Shown piece after piece: positions 35,494 through 44,951 of a stretch of 56,467 nucleotides of DNA. Source of the stretch: Prosthecobacter debontii (GTDB lineage Bacteria > Verrucomicrobiota > Verrucomicrobiia > Chthoniobacterales > Chthoniobacteraceae); NCBI GenBank assembly GCA_945861385.1, contig CAMAUI010000012.1, positions 1 through 56,467 of the forward strand, given 5' to 3'. The position numbers were made by a program, and so were the translations under genes. The notes under the pieces are model-generated. The model searched no databases. It was given only the letters and a program-made list of their open reading frames with translations, and was not told where the DNA came from. Numbering within the stretch: the stretch's first letter is position 1; each line of letters opens with the position of its first letter.

Positions 35494-36714
35494 CTAGGCC
35501 AGCACCCGCTCGCGTGTGATCCCGTAAAGCTCGAACACCCGCACGATGGTGTCCTCGATGAGGTTGTTCGGGCAGCTCGCGCCAGCGGTGAGGCCGATGA
35601 CCGCCGGAGCGGCGGGCAGCCAGTCGCGCGTCTCGGTTTCGCGTTTTTCGTGCTGGTTGAAATGCGTGATGAGTTCGCGCGAGGCGAGCTTGGCGGCGTT
35701 GCGGATGAAGTAGGTCGGCAGCACCGCCTCGCCCATCTCGGCGAGGTGCGAGGTGTTGCTGCTGTTGTAGCCGCCGACGACGATGAGAAGATCCATTTTT
35801 GCGCGCAGCATGTCGCCGAGCGCGTCCTGCCGCTCCTGTGTGGCGCCGCAGATCGTGTCGAAAAAACGATAGTTCTTCTGCGCGCCCTGCTCGCCGTCGC
35901 GGTCGCGGATCGCCGCCATAATGCGGCGCTGCACTTCCTCCGTTTCGCCGCGCATCATCGTGGTCTGGTTCGCGACGCCCACGCGCTTGAGATGCAGGTC
36001 GGGATCAAAGCCGGGACTCATCGCGCCTTCAAAGCGCGCGAGGAATTCCGCGCGGTCGCCGCCCTTGCGGATGTAGTCGCAGACGTAGTCGGTATCCGCG
36101 AGCGTGAGGACGATGAGATAGTGGCCCTGCCCGCCGAGCACCGCGCGGCTCGCGGTGGCGCGTGTCTCCTCGTGCGAGGCCTTGCCGTGGATGATGCTCG
36201 TCATGTCCTCGCTGGCGTTTTGCTTCACGCGCTTCCACACGCTCATCACGTCGCCGCAGGTCGTGTCCACGATCTGGCAGCCGCGCTCCTTGATGCGAGC
36301 GAGCGTGGTCACATCCGTCCCAAACGCCGGCACGATCACCACATCCTCAGCCGTCAGCGATTCCACGTCCACCTGGGCGTCCTTTCCGAGAATGTTGCGG
36401 ATGCCGAGCGCGGAGATCTGTTCGTTCACCTCCGGGTTGTGGATGATCTCGCCGAGAATGAAGAGCCGCCGGTCCGTGAAAACTTTCGCCGCCGCATACG
36501 CGAGATCAATGGCGCGCTCCACGCCGTAGCAAAACCCGAACTGCTTCGCGAGCAGCACCGTCACCCCGCTGACGCTGAGTGTGCCGCCATTTGCCCGCAC
36601 GCGCTCCACGATCGCGCTGCGGTAATGCTGCTCCACCTGCGCCTGTACGGCGGCCATCACGTCGGGCGTGCGGAGATTCACTCGCTTGGCTGGCGCTGGC
36701 GTGGTTGCGGACAT
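35494..36714 (-). CDS. ispH: 4-hydroxy-3-methylbut-2-enyl diphosphate reductase (long form)
   Basis: The 406-residue protein is IspH (LytB), the last enzyme of the MEP isoprenoid pathway. It has three cysteines expected to bind the 4Fe-4S cluster: C62 (QFGFCYGV), C153 (DTTCGDV) and C289 (DTICGATQERQ). The substrate-site landmarks are ILGEIIHNPEVN, GVANQTTMM and TAGASCPNNLIED. At 406 residues it belongs to the longer cyanobacterial/plant-like form, against about 315 in E. coli. ATG 36714 starts a short Thr/Pro-rich leader. Nothing in the surroundings suggests an operon. Confidence 0.95.
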   Translation of the reverse strand: MSATTPAPAKRVNLRTPDVMAAVQAQVEQHYRSAIVERVRANGGTLSVSGVTVLLAKQFGFCYGVERAIDLAYAAAKVFTDRRLFILGEIIHNPEVNEQISALGIRNILGKDAQVDVESLTAEDVVIVPAFGTDVTTLARIKERGCQIVDTTCGDVMSVWKRVKQNASEDMTSIIHGKASHEETRATASRAVLGGQGHYLIVLTLADTDYVCDYIRKGGDRAEFLARFEGAMSPGFDPDLHLKRVGVANQTTMMRGETEEVQRRIMAAIRDRDGEQGAQKNYRFFDTICGATQERQDALGDMLRAKMDLLIVVGGYNSSNTSHLAEMGEAVLPTYFIRNAAKLASRELITHFNQHEKRETETRDWLPAAPAVIGLTAGASCPNNLIEDTIVRVFELYGITRERVLA

Positions 36715-36822
36715 GTCGTCGAGCAGGATGCAGGATGTTCGGTCTGGCGCGAGGAAAAGAATGTGCGCGCGCCACCCTCCGCCGTGTCTCACGCGAGCGC
36801 GTGGCGGAAGTCCGGCCTTGCC

Positions 36823-37056
36823 CTATTCCTTGTCCAGCCCTCGAAACAAATCGGCCCACCGGCAGCCCAGCGCCTTCCTCATCCGGTCGAGGTATTCGAT
36901 GGTCATGTTCGCTTTCCCGCACTCGACACGCTGGAAGTAGCCGCGACTCACCTCGGCCAGTTCGCAGAGCTTCTCCTGCGTGACACCGCGCTCGCCACGT
37001 AGGCGGCTGATGTTTCTGGCAACGATAATGTAGGGCTGTTCCTCCTTCGTTGGCAC
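36823..37056 (-). CDS. XRE-family small regulator beside the R-M locus
   Basis: The 77-residue protein starts with GTG. It is a single helix-turn-helix of the XRE/Cro type: NISRLRGERGVTQEKLCELA, then VSRGYFQRVECGKANMTIEY. The size and the position, divergent from Mod with 99 bp between starts, fit a C-type controller that times restriction-modification expression. There is no ATG in a sensible place. No promoter boxes are assigned; the inverted sequence at 37107-37124 is a candidate binding site. Confidence 0.82.
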   Translation of the reverse strand: MPTKEEQPYIIVARNISRLRGERGVTQEKLCELAEVSRGYFQRVECGKANMTIEYLDRMRKALGCRWADLFRGLDKE

Positions 37057-37106
37057 AGGTGCATCTTGAAACTTGCGGCTTCATTTGTTGGCCCTGTATA
37101 GATGGC

Positions 37107-37124
37107 TTTATGAGGCCTCTTATA
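37107..37124. promoter_or_regulatory. Candidate XRE operator in the divergent promoter
   Basis: The 99-bp gap between the regulator and Mod contains a perfect 8-bp palindrome GAGGCCTC (37112-37119) flanked by TTTAT and TTATA half-matches. A second similar TATA-g-GGC motif lies near 37098. The arrangement of a palindrome midway between divergent starts suggests an operator for the XRE protein. This is inferred from sequence only. Confidence 0.35.
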
Positions 37125-37155
37125 GGCGGCCTCCCTCGCATGACTCCCGCACACG

Positions 37156-39585
37156 ATGGCCAAACTTGAGGAACTGATCGGAAAATTCTCCGACCCGCGC
37201 CTGCGCGCCGAGATGCTGACGGCGCTGCGCTCCTCGCAGGGGCGCACGGTCGAAATCGGGAAGGAATACCGCCTCGAATACGCAGGGAAGATGCGGCGCG
37301 AGGAGGTGCTCGCGCAGACGCCCGCCGCGCCGTGGCAGCTTGTCCGCAGCTTTTGCGCGGAGCGTCCGCACGGGAAGGGCGCTGGCCGCTGGCGCAATTT
37401 GCTCGTGTGGGGCGACAACCTGCTCGCGCTCCGCGAACTGCTCGCCGACCAGCGCGGCCCGGATCGCTTCGGCACGCGCGGGCGCATCAAGCTCATCTAC
37501 ATCGACCCGCCCTTCGCGACGCGGCAGGACTTCATGAAGGACAAGGAGAAGGCGTATCGCGACAAGGTGCTCGGCGCGCAGTTCATCGAGTTCCTCCGCC
37601 GCCGGCTGATCCTCCTGCACGAACTGCTCGCCCACGACGGGAGCATCTACGTGCATCTCGACTACAAAAAGGCGCACTACATCAAAGCCATCTTGGATGA
37701 AGTGTTTGGTGAGGAGAATTTCCAAAACGAAATCGTCTGGGAGCGCACGAACGCGCACAATATGCCGACGAAGACGTTCGCCCGCGCGCAGGATAGCATC
37801 TTCCTTTATTCGAAATCGGATTCGTTTCGATTCAACAAGCTGCGACAGGCGTATGGAGCTTCTCAACTCAAGCGGTTCAAGCGGGGCGAAGACGGGCGAC
37901 TCTTCACGGGGAGAGATCTCACTTTCAGCGGAGAAAATGCGAAACGCCGCGACGAATGGCGCGGCTCAAAACCACCGCCGGGGCGCTGTTGGGGATCCTC
38001 TACCGAACAGCGGGAGAAATGGTGGGCGGATGGCTTGATCCTCACGAAAAAAGACGGAACGCCGCGACTCGACGGGTTGAAAACCTTCCTCGAAGACCTC
38101 GAAGGAAAGCCGATCAATACGATTTGGAATGACCTGAGCCGGATCGGAAACACCTCGGGTGAACGCACGGACTACCCAACGCAAAAGCCAGAGGCGCTTT
38201 TGGAGCGCGTCCTTCTCGCGTCGTCGAACCCCGACGACATCGTCCTCGACTGCTTCACCGGCAGCGGCACGACCGCCGCCGTCGCGGAGAAACTCGGGCG
38301 GCGATGGATCGCGATGGATTGCGGGAAGCTGGCGATTTGCACGACGCAGAAGCGGCTGTTTTCGCTGACGACGAACATCGGCGCGGCGAAGAAGGACGAC
38401 CGCGCGGAGCCGGAGCGCACCGAGGATTTCGCCGAGCACCTCAAGTCCGCGCCGGGCGTGCTGCTCATCACGGAGAAGGCGCGCAAAGGCGAGTGCGAGG
38501 TGACACTCGATCTGCTGCACGACCTCGCGGCGCTGGCGAAGAAGTATGATCTCGTGAAGGCGGGTGCCGCGCTTTCGCTCGTCTGCCCGGAGGACAAGCT
38601 GCGCGTGCCCGCTAACAAACTCACGGAGCCGGAGGACGCGCCGGGCGCGAAGGCGGTGCGCGTGGGCGGCGTGGAGTTTCGCATTTCGCTCATCGCGCGG
38701 CGCGACAAGGCGGAGAAGGAAAAGCCGCTGCCCGCGCGCGAATTCGCGCTCTACCGCGCGGGCCTCTACGACATGGCGGCGATCCGCGAGATGTTGTGGG
38801 CGGAATACCGGCCATTCGTGCTGAAGCTCTTCGGCGTGCGTCCGCACCCGCACACGCGCTATGGCGTGGCGCTGGATGGCTACGTGAAGACGGATGCGGC
38901 GCTGCTGTGGAATTTTCCCGACCACAAAACGCTGACGCTCGATCACGGCTACGTGGATGATCTGCACCGCGCGCTGCGCGGGCGCGAAGGCGAGCGGTTC
39001 TTCATCATCGCACCGGTGGTGGCGATGGACTTCGCCGAAGATGAAGTGGAGCGCGGCGGGGCGACGTATGTTTTCCTCAAGGTGCCGCTCTCGGTGCTGA
39101 TGCGGCTACTGGAAGGCAACCGCCGGCAGGGCAAGGACGCGAAGACGCCAACGCTGCCGCAGCCCGCGCGCGAGGCTGACGTGAACGAGGTGATTGACGC
39201 GGTGGGCTTCGATTTCATCTCGCAGCCGGTCGTCGAGTGGCGGGCGAAGAAGTCGAAACGCAAAGGCGAGATGCTCGCGGAATACACGTTGGAGATTACC
39301 GAGTTCCGCTCGCAGACGCTGGCGACAGAGCCGGAGGATTTCGCGAATTTCGAGACGTTCTCGATGGCGATGATTGACCTGGATTACGACGGTGACGTGT
39401 TCCGGCTGGGCCGCGTGTTTTGGGCGGAGGATCTCGTGAAGGACGCGGGCGGCCTGGACGCGGCGAAGGCGCTGACGCTGCGCGTGCCGGATGAGGATTT
39501 CACCGGGAAGCGGATGATGGTGATCCTCTGCGACCGCTACGGGAACGAGAAGCAGCGCGTGTTCGCGAAGGGGGATTTCAAATGA
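37156..39585 (+). CDS. Type III restriction-modification methyltransferase (Mod)
   Basis: The 809-residue DNA methyltransferase is of the beta class. Motif IV DPPF (117-120, in LIYIDPPFAT) comes before motif I DCFTGSGTT (365-373), the order seen in type III Mod proteins. A target recognition region lies between, about 200-330. The C-terminal third (430-809) has no motif I recognise and is larger than typical Mod. It overlaps the Res gene by 4 bases (ATGA). It probably makes N6-adenine or N4-cytosine methylation at an unknown site; type III systems methylate one strand. Confidence 0.9.
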   Translation: MAKLEELIGKFSDPRLRAEMLTALRSSQGRTVEIGKEYRLEYAGKMRREEVLAQTPAAPWQLVRSFCAERPHGKGAGRWRNLLVWGDNLLALRELLADQRGPDRFGTRGRIKLIYIDPPFATRQDFMKDKEKAYRDKVLGAQFIEFLRRRLILLHELLAHDGSIYVHLDYKKAHYIKAILDEVFGEENFQNEIVWERTNAHNMPTKTFARAQDSIFLYSKSDSFRFNKLRQAYGASQLKRFKRGEDGRLFTGRDLTFSGENAKRRDEWRGSKPPPGRCWGSSTEQREKWWADGLILTKKDGTPRLDGLKTFLEDLEGKPINTIWNDLSRIGNTSGERTDYPTQKPEALLERVLLASSNPDDIVLDCFTGSGTTAAVAEKLGRRWIAMDCGKLAICTTQKRLFSLTTNIGAAKKDDRAEPERTEDFAEHLKSAPGVLLITEKARKGECEVTLDLLHDLAALAKKYDLVKAGAALSLVCPEDKLRVPANKLTEPEDAPGAKAVRVGGVEFRISLIARRDKAEKEKPLPAREFALYRAGLYDMAAIREMLWAEYRPFVLKLFGVRPHPHTRYGVALDGYVKTDAALLWNFPDHKTLTLDHGYVDDLHRALRGREGERFFIIAPVVAMDFAEDEVERGGATYVFLKVPLSVLMRLLEGNRRQGKDAKTPTLPQPAREADVNEVIDAVGFDFISQPVVEWRAKKSKRKGEMLAEYTLEITEFRSQTLATEPEDFANFETFSMAMIDLDYDGDVFRLGRVFWAEDLVKDAGGLDAAKALTLRVPDEDFTGKRMMVILCDRYGNEKQRVFAKGDFK

Positions 39586-42173
39586 GCCTGCAATTTCGCA
39601 TCGCCGATCAAGTGCTCCGCGTGGACGACCCGCGCGAGGCGACGGAGGCACTTGTCCACAAATACGACGCCTTCCTCAATCTGCTCTGCGATGAACGCCA
39701 CGCCTTCCTCCGCGATGCGGCGCGCGACGCGTGGAGATTTCTCGTGTCGGACAGATACCCCGACCTCGAACGGCTCGCGCGGGAGAACTTCAACGGGCGC
39801 GAGACGATCAAGCAGCGGCACGAGAGCATCGACGCCTTCCTCGCGAAGATGCCGCTGCGCGCGAAGAAAGCCGTGTCACTCGATCTCGCGACCGGCGCGG
39901 GAAAAAGCTGGGTGATGTATGCGCTCGCCACGCTCGCGCTGGCCGAGGGGCTGGTGGATCGCGTGCTCGTGCTGTGCCCGTCGCTCACGATCGAGGAGGC
40001 GCTGCTGGAAAAGTTCACCGCCTTCGCGGGCAACGCGGAACTCGCCGCGATCCTGCGCGAACTCGGCGCGGCGGTGGCGATCCCCGGCATCAAGCGCGGC
40101 AACGCGACGGTCGGCCCCGGCGACATCTGCATCGAGAACATCCACGCGGTGTATGAAAACACCGGCTCATCCATCGCCGACAGCTTCCGCGGCAACGGCG
40201 CGCGCACGCTCGTGCTCAATGACGAGGCGCATCATCTTTTCAGCCCGCCGGACAAGGGGTTGAAGAAGTGGATGGAGTTCCTGCTCAGCGACACGTTCGG
40301 CTTCCGCTTCATCGTGAACGTGACGGGCACGCCCTACATTAAGGACGAGTATTTCGCCGACGTGGTCTTCCGCTACGGGTTGAAGCAGGCGATCGAGGAC
40401 AAGGTGGTGAAGAAGCCGAACTACGTGACCGCGCAGACCATGCGCGACAACGGTTGGGCACAGACCTACAGAATTCACGGGAAGAATCGCGACGACTACG
40501 GCGCGACGCTCAAACCGATCAGCATCGTGGTGACGCAGGAGATCGTGCGCTGCGTCGAGGTATGGCGCGAGCTGGTGGATTTCCTCGCGAAGAAGGAGCG
40601 CATCAGCCGCGAGGAAGCGGAACGGAAAGTCATTTGGGTCACGTCGGGCGTGCCATCGGGCGCGCGGGACAAAGAGCGTGTGCTCGCCGCGTGCCCAAAG
40701 CGCGATAGCGACGACAGCCCGGAGAAGCGCCGGAAGGAAAATCTCTCCGCGCTCCGCAGCGTGGACGAGGCAGCGAGTCCCGTGGAGTGGGTCGTGTCGG
40801 TGTCAATGCTCACCGAGGGATGGGACGTTAAGAATGTCTTCCAGATCGTGCCGCACGATTCGCGGGCGTTTTCGTCCAAGCTGCTCATCGCCCAAGTGCT
40901 CGGGCGCGGCCTGCGCGTGCCGCCGGGGCTGGATCGCGAGCCGCTGGTGACGATCAACAACCACGAGAAGTGGTCGCCGGAAATCGCGAACCTCCTGCGC
41001 GATGTGCTGGAAATCGAAAATACGCTTTCGTGGGGCTACGACCCGCGGCGCGCGGGCTACGTCTTCCCGCTGCACAACCTGCGCTACGAACCGGAGCAGA
41101 CGACGGTGGAGACGAAACGCAAAAAGGCGGAGCCGCCGAAAGTAACTTTTGATCCGCAGGATCGGACGACGGAGGAGATCAGCACGTTTTCCGAGACGGG
41201 AATGCTGCGGGTGGAGATCGAGCACCTCGGCGCGCTGGAGATCGACGAAGCGGTGATGGTGATGCGCCTCTTTCTCCGCGAGAAGGATCCCGAGATCGTG
41301 AAGGCGTGGCCGAAGAAAAAGCTGCGCGAGTTCATCGTCGCGGGCCTGCGCACCGGCGGCTACGACGAGACGTTCCTCAGCAAGGGAAACCGCGTGCGGC
41401 TGCAACAGGCGTTCGGCCCTATGTTCCGTGAAACAGACAAGGAGCACCCACGGATGAGCCAGACGGCGAAGGAAATCGTGGCGGTGGATTTGACGAAGGA
41501 TGTGCCTCACCAATCGTTCTCCGAGAGCACGCTCAAGGAGCACGGCTCGGTGTGGTATGTCGCCGAGGAGCCCACGCCATTCAGCGGGCAGGAGGTGCAT
41601 CTGTGGGAACAGTGGCAGAAGTGGAAGAAGGTCGCGGGCATTGATGACAGCGCGCTGTCCGAGGACGTGCGGAGCATCACGGAGCGGATGCAGCAGGTGG
41701 ATTTGCGCTCGTTCAAGTCGCCGTGGAACGTCCACTACGCCAGCCATGAGCCTGAGCGGCAGTTTTCTGCGCTGCTCTTTGCCAATGCGGATTTGTTCGA
41801 TGCTTTAGTGAAGATGCCGGATCAGCGTGGCTACGCGTTCCCGTATTCCTACAAGCCGGCGAAAGCGGCGAAGACGCACACGGCGAACGAGAATTTCAAT
41901 CCCGACTTCTTCATCAAGGTGCGCGGCTTGCACGACATCCTCGTCGTGGAGGTGAAGGCGGACGACGACGATTCAAATCGCAATCGCGCGAAGTGCCGCG
42001 ACGGCAAGCGGCACTTTGACACGCTCAACGCCAAGCTCACAGAGGCCGGTGAGCCGTGGCGCTACCATTTCTATTTCCTGTCGCCGGAGGACTTCACGAG
42101 CTTCTTCGCGCAGGTGCGCGCGGGGAACTTCGCGTGGCACTCGGGGCTGATGCAGGATCTGATGACGCAATGA
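39582..42173 (+). CDS. Type III restriction enzyme subunit (Res)
   Basis: The 863-residue protein is the translocating helicase/nuclease of a type III system. Walker A ATGAGKS (103-109), DEAH (214-217), TGTPY, the SMLTEGWDVKNVFQIV block and LGRGLRV are SF2 motifs. The C-terminal nuclease reads NPDFFIKV (D775) followed by VVEVKAD (E790 and K792), a PD-(D/E)XK site. All motifs look intact. It is translationally coupled to Mod. Res cuts unmethylated DNA after ATP-driven movement and needs Mod as a partner. Confidence 0.93.
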   Translation: MSLQFRIADQVLRVDDPREATEALVHKYDAFLNLLCDERHAFLRDAARDAWRFLVSDRYPDLERLARENFNGRETIKQRHESIDAFLAKMPLRAKKAVSLDLATGAGKSWVMYALATLALAEGLVDRVLVLCPSLTIEEALLEKFTAFAGNAELAAILRELGAAVAIPGIKRGNATVGPGDICIENIHAVYENTGSSIADSFRGNGARTLVLNDEAHHLFSPPDKGLKKWMEFLLSDTFGFRFIVNVTGTPYIKDEYFADVVFRYGLKQAIEDKVVKKPNYVTAQTMRDNGWAQTYRIHGKNRDDYGATLKPISIVVTQEIVRCVEVWRELVDFLAKKERISREEAERKVIWVTSGVPSGARDKERVLAACPKRDSDDSPEKRRKENLSALRSVDEAASPVEWVVSVSMLTEGWDVKNVFQIVPHDSRAFSSKLLIAQVLGRGLRVPPGLDREPLVTINNHEKWSPEIANLLRDVLEIENTLSWGYDPRRAGYVFPLHNLRYEPEQTTVETKRKKAEPPKVTFDPQDRTTEEISTFSETGMLRVEIEHLGALEIDEAVMVMRLFLREKDPEIVKAWPKKKLREFIVAGLRTGGYDETFLSKGNRVRLQQAFGPMFRETDKEHPRMSQTAKEIVAVDLTKDVPHQSFSESTLKEHGSVWYVAEEPTPFSGQEVHLWEQWQKWKKVAGIDDSALSEDVRSITERMQQVDLRSFKSPWNVHYASHEPERQFSALLFANADLFDALVKMPDQRGYAFPYSYKPAKAAKTHTANENFNPDFFIKVRGLHDILVVEVKADDDDSNRNRAKCRDGKRHFDTLNAKLTEAGEPWRYHFYFLSPEDFTSFFAQVRAGNFAWHSGLMQDLMTQ

Positions 42174-42228
42174 TGGCCTGCCGTGAAAGCTCCCCGGCGA
42201 CCCGCGGCTATAACGCTGCTGACAACGT

Positions 42229-42246
42229 AGCCGCTCTCGTGCGGCT
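42229..42246. terminator. Small hairpin between convergent Res and L,D-transpeptidase genes
   Basis: AGCCGC and GCGGCT pair over 6 bp with loop TCTCGT, in the 102-bp gap between the two stops. There is no T-run, so it is a weak terminator candidate that could serve either direction. Confidence 0.25.
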
Positions 42247-42275
42247 GAGGGCGCCTTTGAAAAACGGAGCGGTGA

Positions 42276-42866
42276 TTATTGTTTGATGAGCAGCGGGCCG
42301 GCGGGGTCGCGGAACCAGCTATCGGACATCATCTGCGAGCGTGGCGGGTCGGGGTCGCGGGACTGATCGAGCTTTTTCACGAAGTGGCCGATGGAGGAAT
42401 CCTCCGGCTGCGAAGATGCGATGTTCACGGGCGTGCCGATATTCACGAGGGCGAAGAAACGCGCCGCGGCCTCGCGGTGCATCCGGATGCAGCCGTGGCT
42501 GCGCGGATGCGGGTGGACGAAGCCCTCGTGAAATCCATACGCGGACTTCCACGCGCACCAGTAGGCCATCGGGTAGCCGGCGTCCGGCTGGCTGATGCGG
42601 CGCTTCTTTTTGATCTTCTCGATGATGCGGTAATTGCCCGCGCCAGTGCTGCCGCCGACGCCCACGGTGCCTTGCACGGCCATGAGAACGCGGTCGCCCT
42701 CGACGACGTAGATGTGCTGCCTGGAGGTGGAGACTTTCACGCGGACGTTGGCCGGATTGTTCGGCGCGAATGCTTTGACGCTGTAGGAACCGCCAGTTCT
42801 GGAGCCGACGCATGCGCCGAGCGAGAGCGCGGCGACTGCGGTGAGTAGATAGAGGAGTCGTTTCAT
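42276..42866 (-). CDS. YkuD-type L,D-transpeptidase, predicted lipoprotein
   Basis: The 196-residue protein has a lipoprotein signal: MKRLLYLLTAVAALSLGAC with the lipobox LGAC and lipid-bearing C19. The catalytic block HPRSHGCIRM has C126 and H124, with H113 nearby in GFHEGFV. This is the ErfK/YkuD family, which crosslinks peptidoglycan by 3-3 bonds or attaches lipoproteins. It would be held in the outer membrane and act on the cell wall in the periplasm. The downstream end of a two-gene unit with the LpxL-type gene is 49 bp away. Confidence 0.9.
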   Translation of the reverse strand: MKRLLYLLTAVAALSLGACVGSRTGGSYSVKAFAPNNPANVRVKVSTSRQHIYVVEGDRVLMAVQGTVGVGGSTGAGNYRIIEKIKKKRRISQPDAGYPMAYWCAWKSAYGFHEGFVHPHPRSHGCIRMHREAAARFFALVNIGTPVNIASSQPEDSSIGHFVKKLDQSRDPDPPRSQMMSDSWFRDPAGPLLIKQ

Positions 42867-42915
42867 CGGCGCGGAAAAAAGCGGGCTTGCACGCGGAAGT
42901 CAATCCGCGTGCCGC

Positions 42916-43887
42916 TCAATCGCGAATTTCCTTCTGGCGCAATTTCTCGAATGCGCCGGATTCGTTGGCGTAAAACGGATACTCGCGCCCTGCTCCGCGG
43001 GGCCTGTAGCGGAAGTGTTTGTAGGGCCACAGCCACAGGCCGGGGTTTTTCCGCACGTGCGGCTCGTAAAAATCCCAGCACTGCTGCGCGACCTGTTGCG
43101 GCGTCGCGCCGTCGCTGATCCCCAGCGGCGGGTACATCTCGCTCGTGTATCCGCCGTCGGCATCCGGCATGCAGAGGAACGGCACCACCACCGCACCGCC
43201 GCGCAGAGCGAGGACTGCGTGGAGGATGGAGACGCAAAGCTCCATTCCAAACGCGCGGATGACCGTGCTTGCCTCGCCGGGCCGCAGCGTGAGATCGGAG
43301 AGAAATGCCGCGTAACCCCCGCGCTTCACCGCGCGCAGCATCTTCAGCATGGATTGCTCCTGTGCGATGATCTTCTGCCCGCTCACTTGCCGCGGCGCGG
43401 TGAAAATATCCGTCAGCGCCGGATTCTTGAAGTTCTCCGCCACGGCGAGCGCCGGGTAGCCGGCCCAGCCGGCGGAAAGCGATCCCCACTCCCAGTTCCC
43501 GAAGTGCATCGTCAGCAATACTGCTCCGCGTTTTTCCTCATCGAGAGCGCGCGCGCATTCCGGCGATTTCCGGATTCTCAGCCAGTGCCGGTTCTCCGGT
43601 TTCGCCAGCGCGGGCGACCAGAAAAGATCAATCATCGTGCGCGCAAAATTCCGATAGCTCGCGCGGACAACGGCGAGTTGCCCGGCGGGGGAGAGCGCAG
43701 CGCCCAGCGCGCAGCGGACATTGGCCAGCGCGACCGCGCGACCGCGGCGGTCGAGGTGAAAGGCGAGTCCCCCGAGCGCATTGCCGAGGCTCACGCACGT
43801 CCGCCGCGAGAGCCGCGGGATGAGCCACGCAAAGAAACGCAGGGCTGCGGTCTCGATGCGGTGGCGGATCTTTTTCCAGAGCGACAT
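42916..43887 (-). CDS. LpxL/HtrB-family lipid A acyltransferase
   Basis: The 323-residue protein matches late lipid A acyltransferases. The N-terminal helix (about 14-28) is followed by the HX4E acyltransferase signature HFGNWE (128-133), then SDLTLRPGE, which replaces the usual 'D.r' block. It should add a secondary acyl chain to the lipid A precursor at the inner membrane face. It lies upstream of an L,D-transpeptidase gene and divergent from an M42-like peptidase. Which acyl chain and acceptor are used cannot be told from sequence. Confidence 0.85.
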   Translation of the reverse strand: MSLWKKIRHRIETAALRFFAWLIPRLSRRTCVSLGNALGGLAFHLDRRGRAVALANVRCALGAALSPAGQLAVVRASYRNFARTMIDLFWSPALAKPENRHWLRIRKSPECARALDEEKRGAVLLTMHFGNWEWGSLSAGWAGYPALAVAENFKNPALTDIFTAPRQVSGQKIIAQEQSMLKMLRAVKRGGYAAFLSDLTLRPGEASTVIRAFGMELCVSILHAVLALRGGAVVVPFLCMPDADGGYTSEMYPPLGISDGATPQQVAQQCWDFYEPHVRKNPGLWLWPYKHFRYRPRGAGREYPFYANESGAFEKLRQKEIRD

Positions 43888-43970
43888 GGCGTGCCGCATT
43901 CATCGCCGAAGCCGCGCCATTCACGCAAGCGCGCTTGCGGGACGATGTGGTTCGCGGCTATCCCGCGCAC

Positions 43971-44921
43971 GTGGATACAGCCAGCTATCTCGCCATCGCA
44001 AAGTCCATCCTCAGCCAGCCGACCGCGCCGTTTTACGAGGACGCGGTGCGCGCCGAGATCCGCAGGCTGCTCGCGGATTGCCCGGACGTGCGGATCACAG
44101 AGGATGCTTTTGGAAATCTCATCGCGCTCTACCGGCGGGGGCGCACGCGTGCTCCGCTCGCGTTTGCCGCGCACATGGATCATCCGGCGTACGTGGGCCG
44201 CGCGTTTCTCGGTGGTGTACCGGAGCACTATCGCAAAAAGAAACCGCCCACGCGGAGATTCGACGGTTTTCGCATGTGGGATCTTCCCGCATTCGAAGTG
44301 CGCGCGGGGCGCATTCGCTCAAGGGCGTGCGACGACTTGATCGGCTGCGCGTGCATCGTCGCGATGCTGCGGGAGTTGCAGCGCACCCGGGCGAAGTGCG
44401 CGGCATACGGTCTGTTCACGCGCGCGGAGGAGGTCGGGTTCATCGGCGCGATCGAGCTGGCGCGGAGCGGCGTCCTGCCGCGAAAGACGACGGTCATTTC
44501 GCTTGAAACAAGCAGCGTGAAAGGCGGCCCGGTGACGATGGGCGCGGGGGTCATCGTCCGCGTCGGCGACCGGACGAGCATCTTTGATTCTGCGGCGACC
44601 GCGCAATTGCAGGAAGCCGCCAAAGCCGCGGAGATCCCGCACCAGCGCGCACTCATGCAGGGCGGCACGTGCGAGGCCACGGCTTACGCGCTCCACGGCC
44701 ATCGCACTGCGGCGATGTGCGTGGCGCTCGGCAACTATCACAATTGCGGCCCGGGTGGGCGGATCGCGCCGGAGTTTGTCAGCGTGGACGATGCGTTCGG
44801 CATGGCGCGGCTCTGCGTGGCTGCGGCAGGGGCGGGCTGCTCCGATCCCCTCGGCTCGCTGCGCAGGCGGCTGGAAAAGTATGTCCGCGATCACCGGAAA
44901 TACTTCCGGAAGCTGCGCTGA
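43971..44921 (+). CDS. M42/M28-like metal-dependent peptidase
   Basis: The 316-residue protein fits the M42/M28 zinc peptidase clan. The metal-site landmarks are AAHMDHP (H68 and D70), ACDDLIGC (D121), TRAEEVGF (E153 and E154) and ALGNYHNCGPGG near the C-terminus. The N-terminus (YLAIAKSILSQPTAPFYE) has the usual M42 look. The start is uncertain: GTG 43971 gives the tidiest protein, while TTG 43935 or GTG 43947 would add 8-12 residues. It is probably a cytoplasmic aminopeptidase. An M20 peptidase gene follows 30 bp later. Confidence 0.85.
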   Translation: MDTASYLAIAKSILSQPTAPFYEDAVRAEIRRLLADCPDVRITEDAFGNLIALYRRGRTRAPLAFAAHMDHPAYVGRAFLGGVPEHYRKKKPPTRRFDGFRMWDLPAFEVRAGRIRSRACDDLIGCACIVAMLRELQRTRAKCAAYGLFTRAEEVGFIGAIELARSGVLPRKTTVISLETSSVKGGPVTMGAGVIVRVGDRTSIFDSAATAQLQEAAKAAEIPHQRALMQGGTCEATAYALHGHRTAAMCVALGNYHNCGPGGRIAPEFVSVDDAFGMARLCVAAAGAGCSDPLGSLRRRLEKYVRDHRKYFRKLR

Positions 44922-44951
44922 CCCGCCTTTCAGCCCGCCGGCCGCGCTTCT

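Noticed and set aside
35455..37002. Plus-strand frame of 515 codons over the ispH locus
   Set aside because: Antisense to ispH, whose cysteines and length are right; no motifs on the plus strand.
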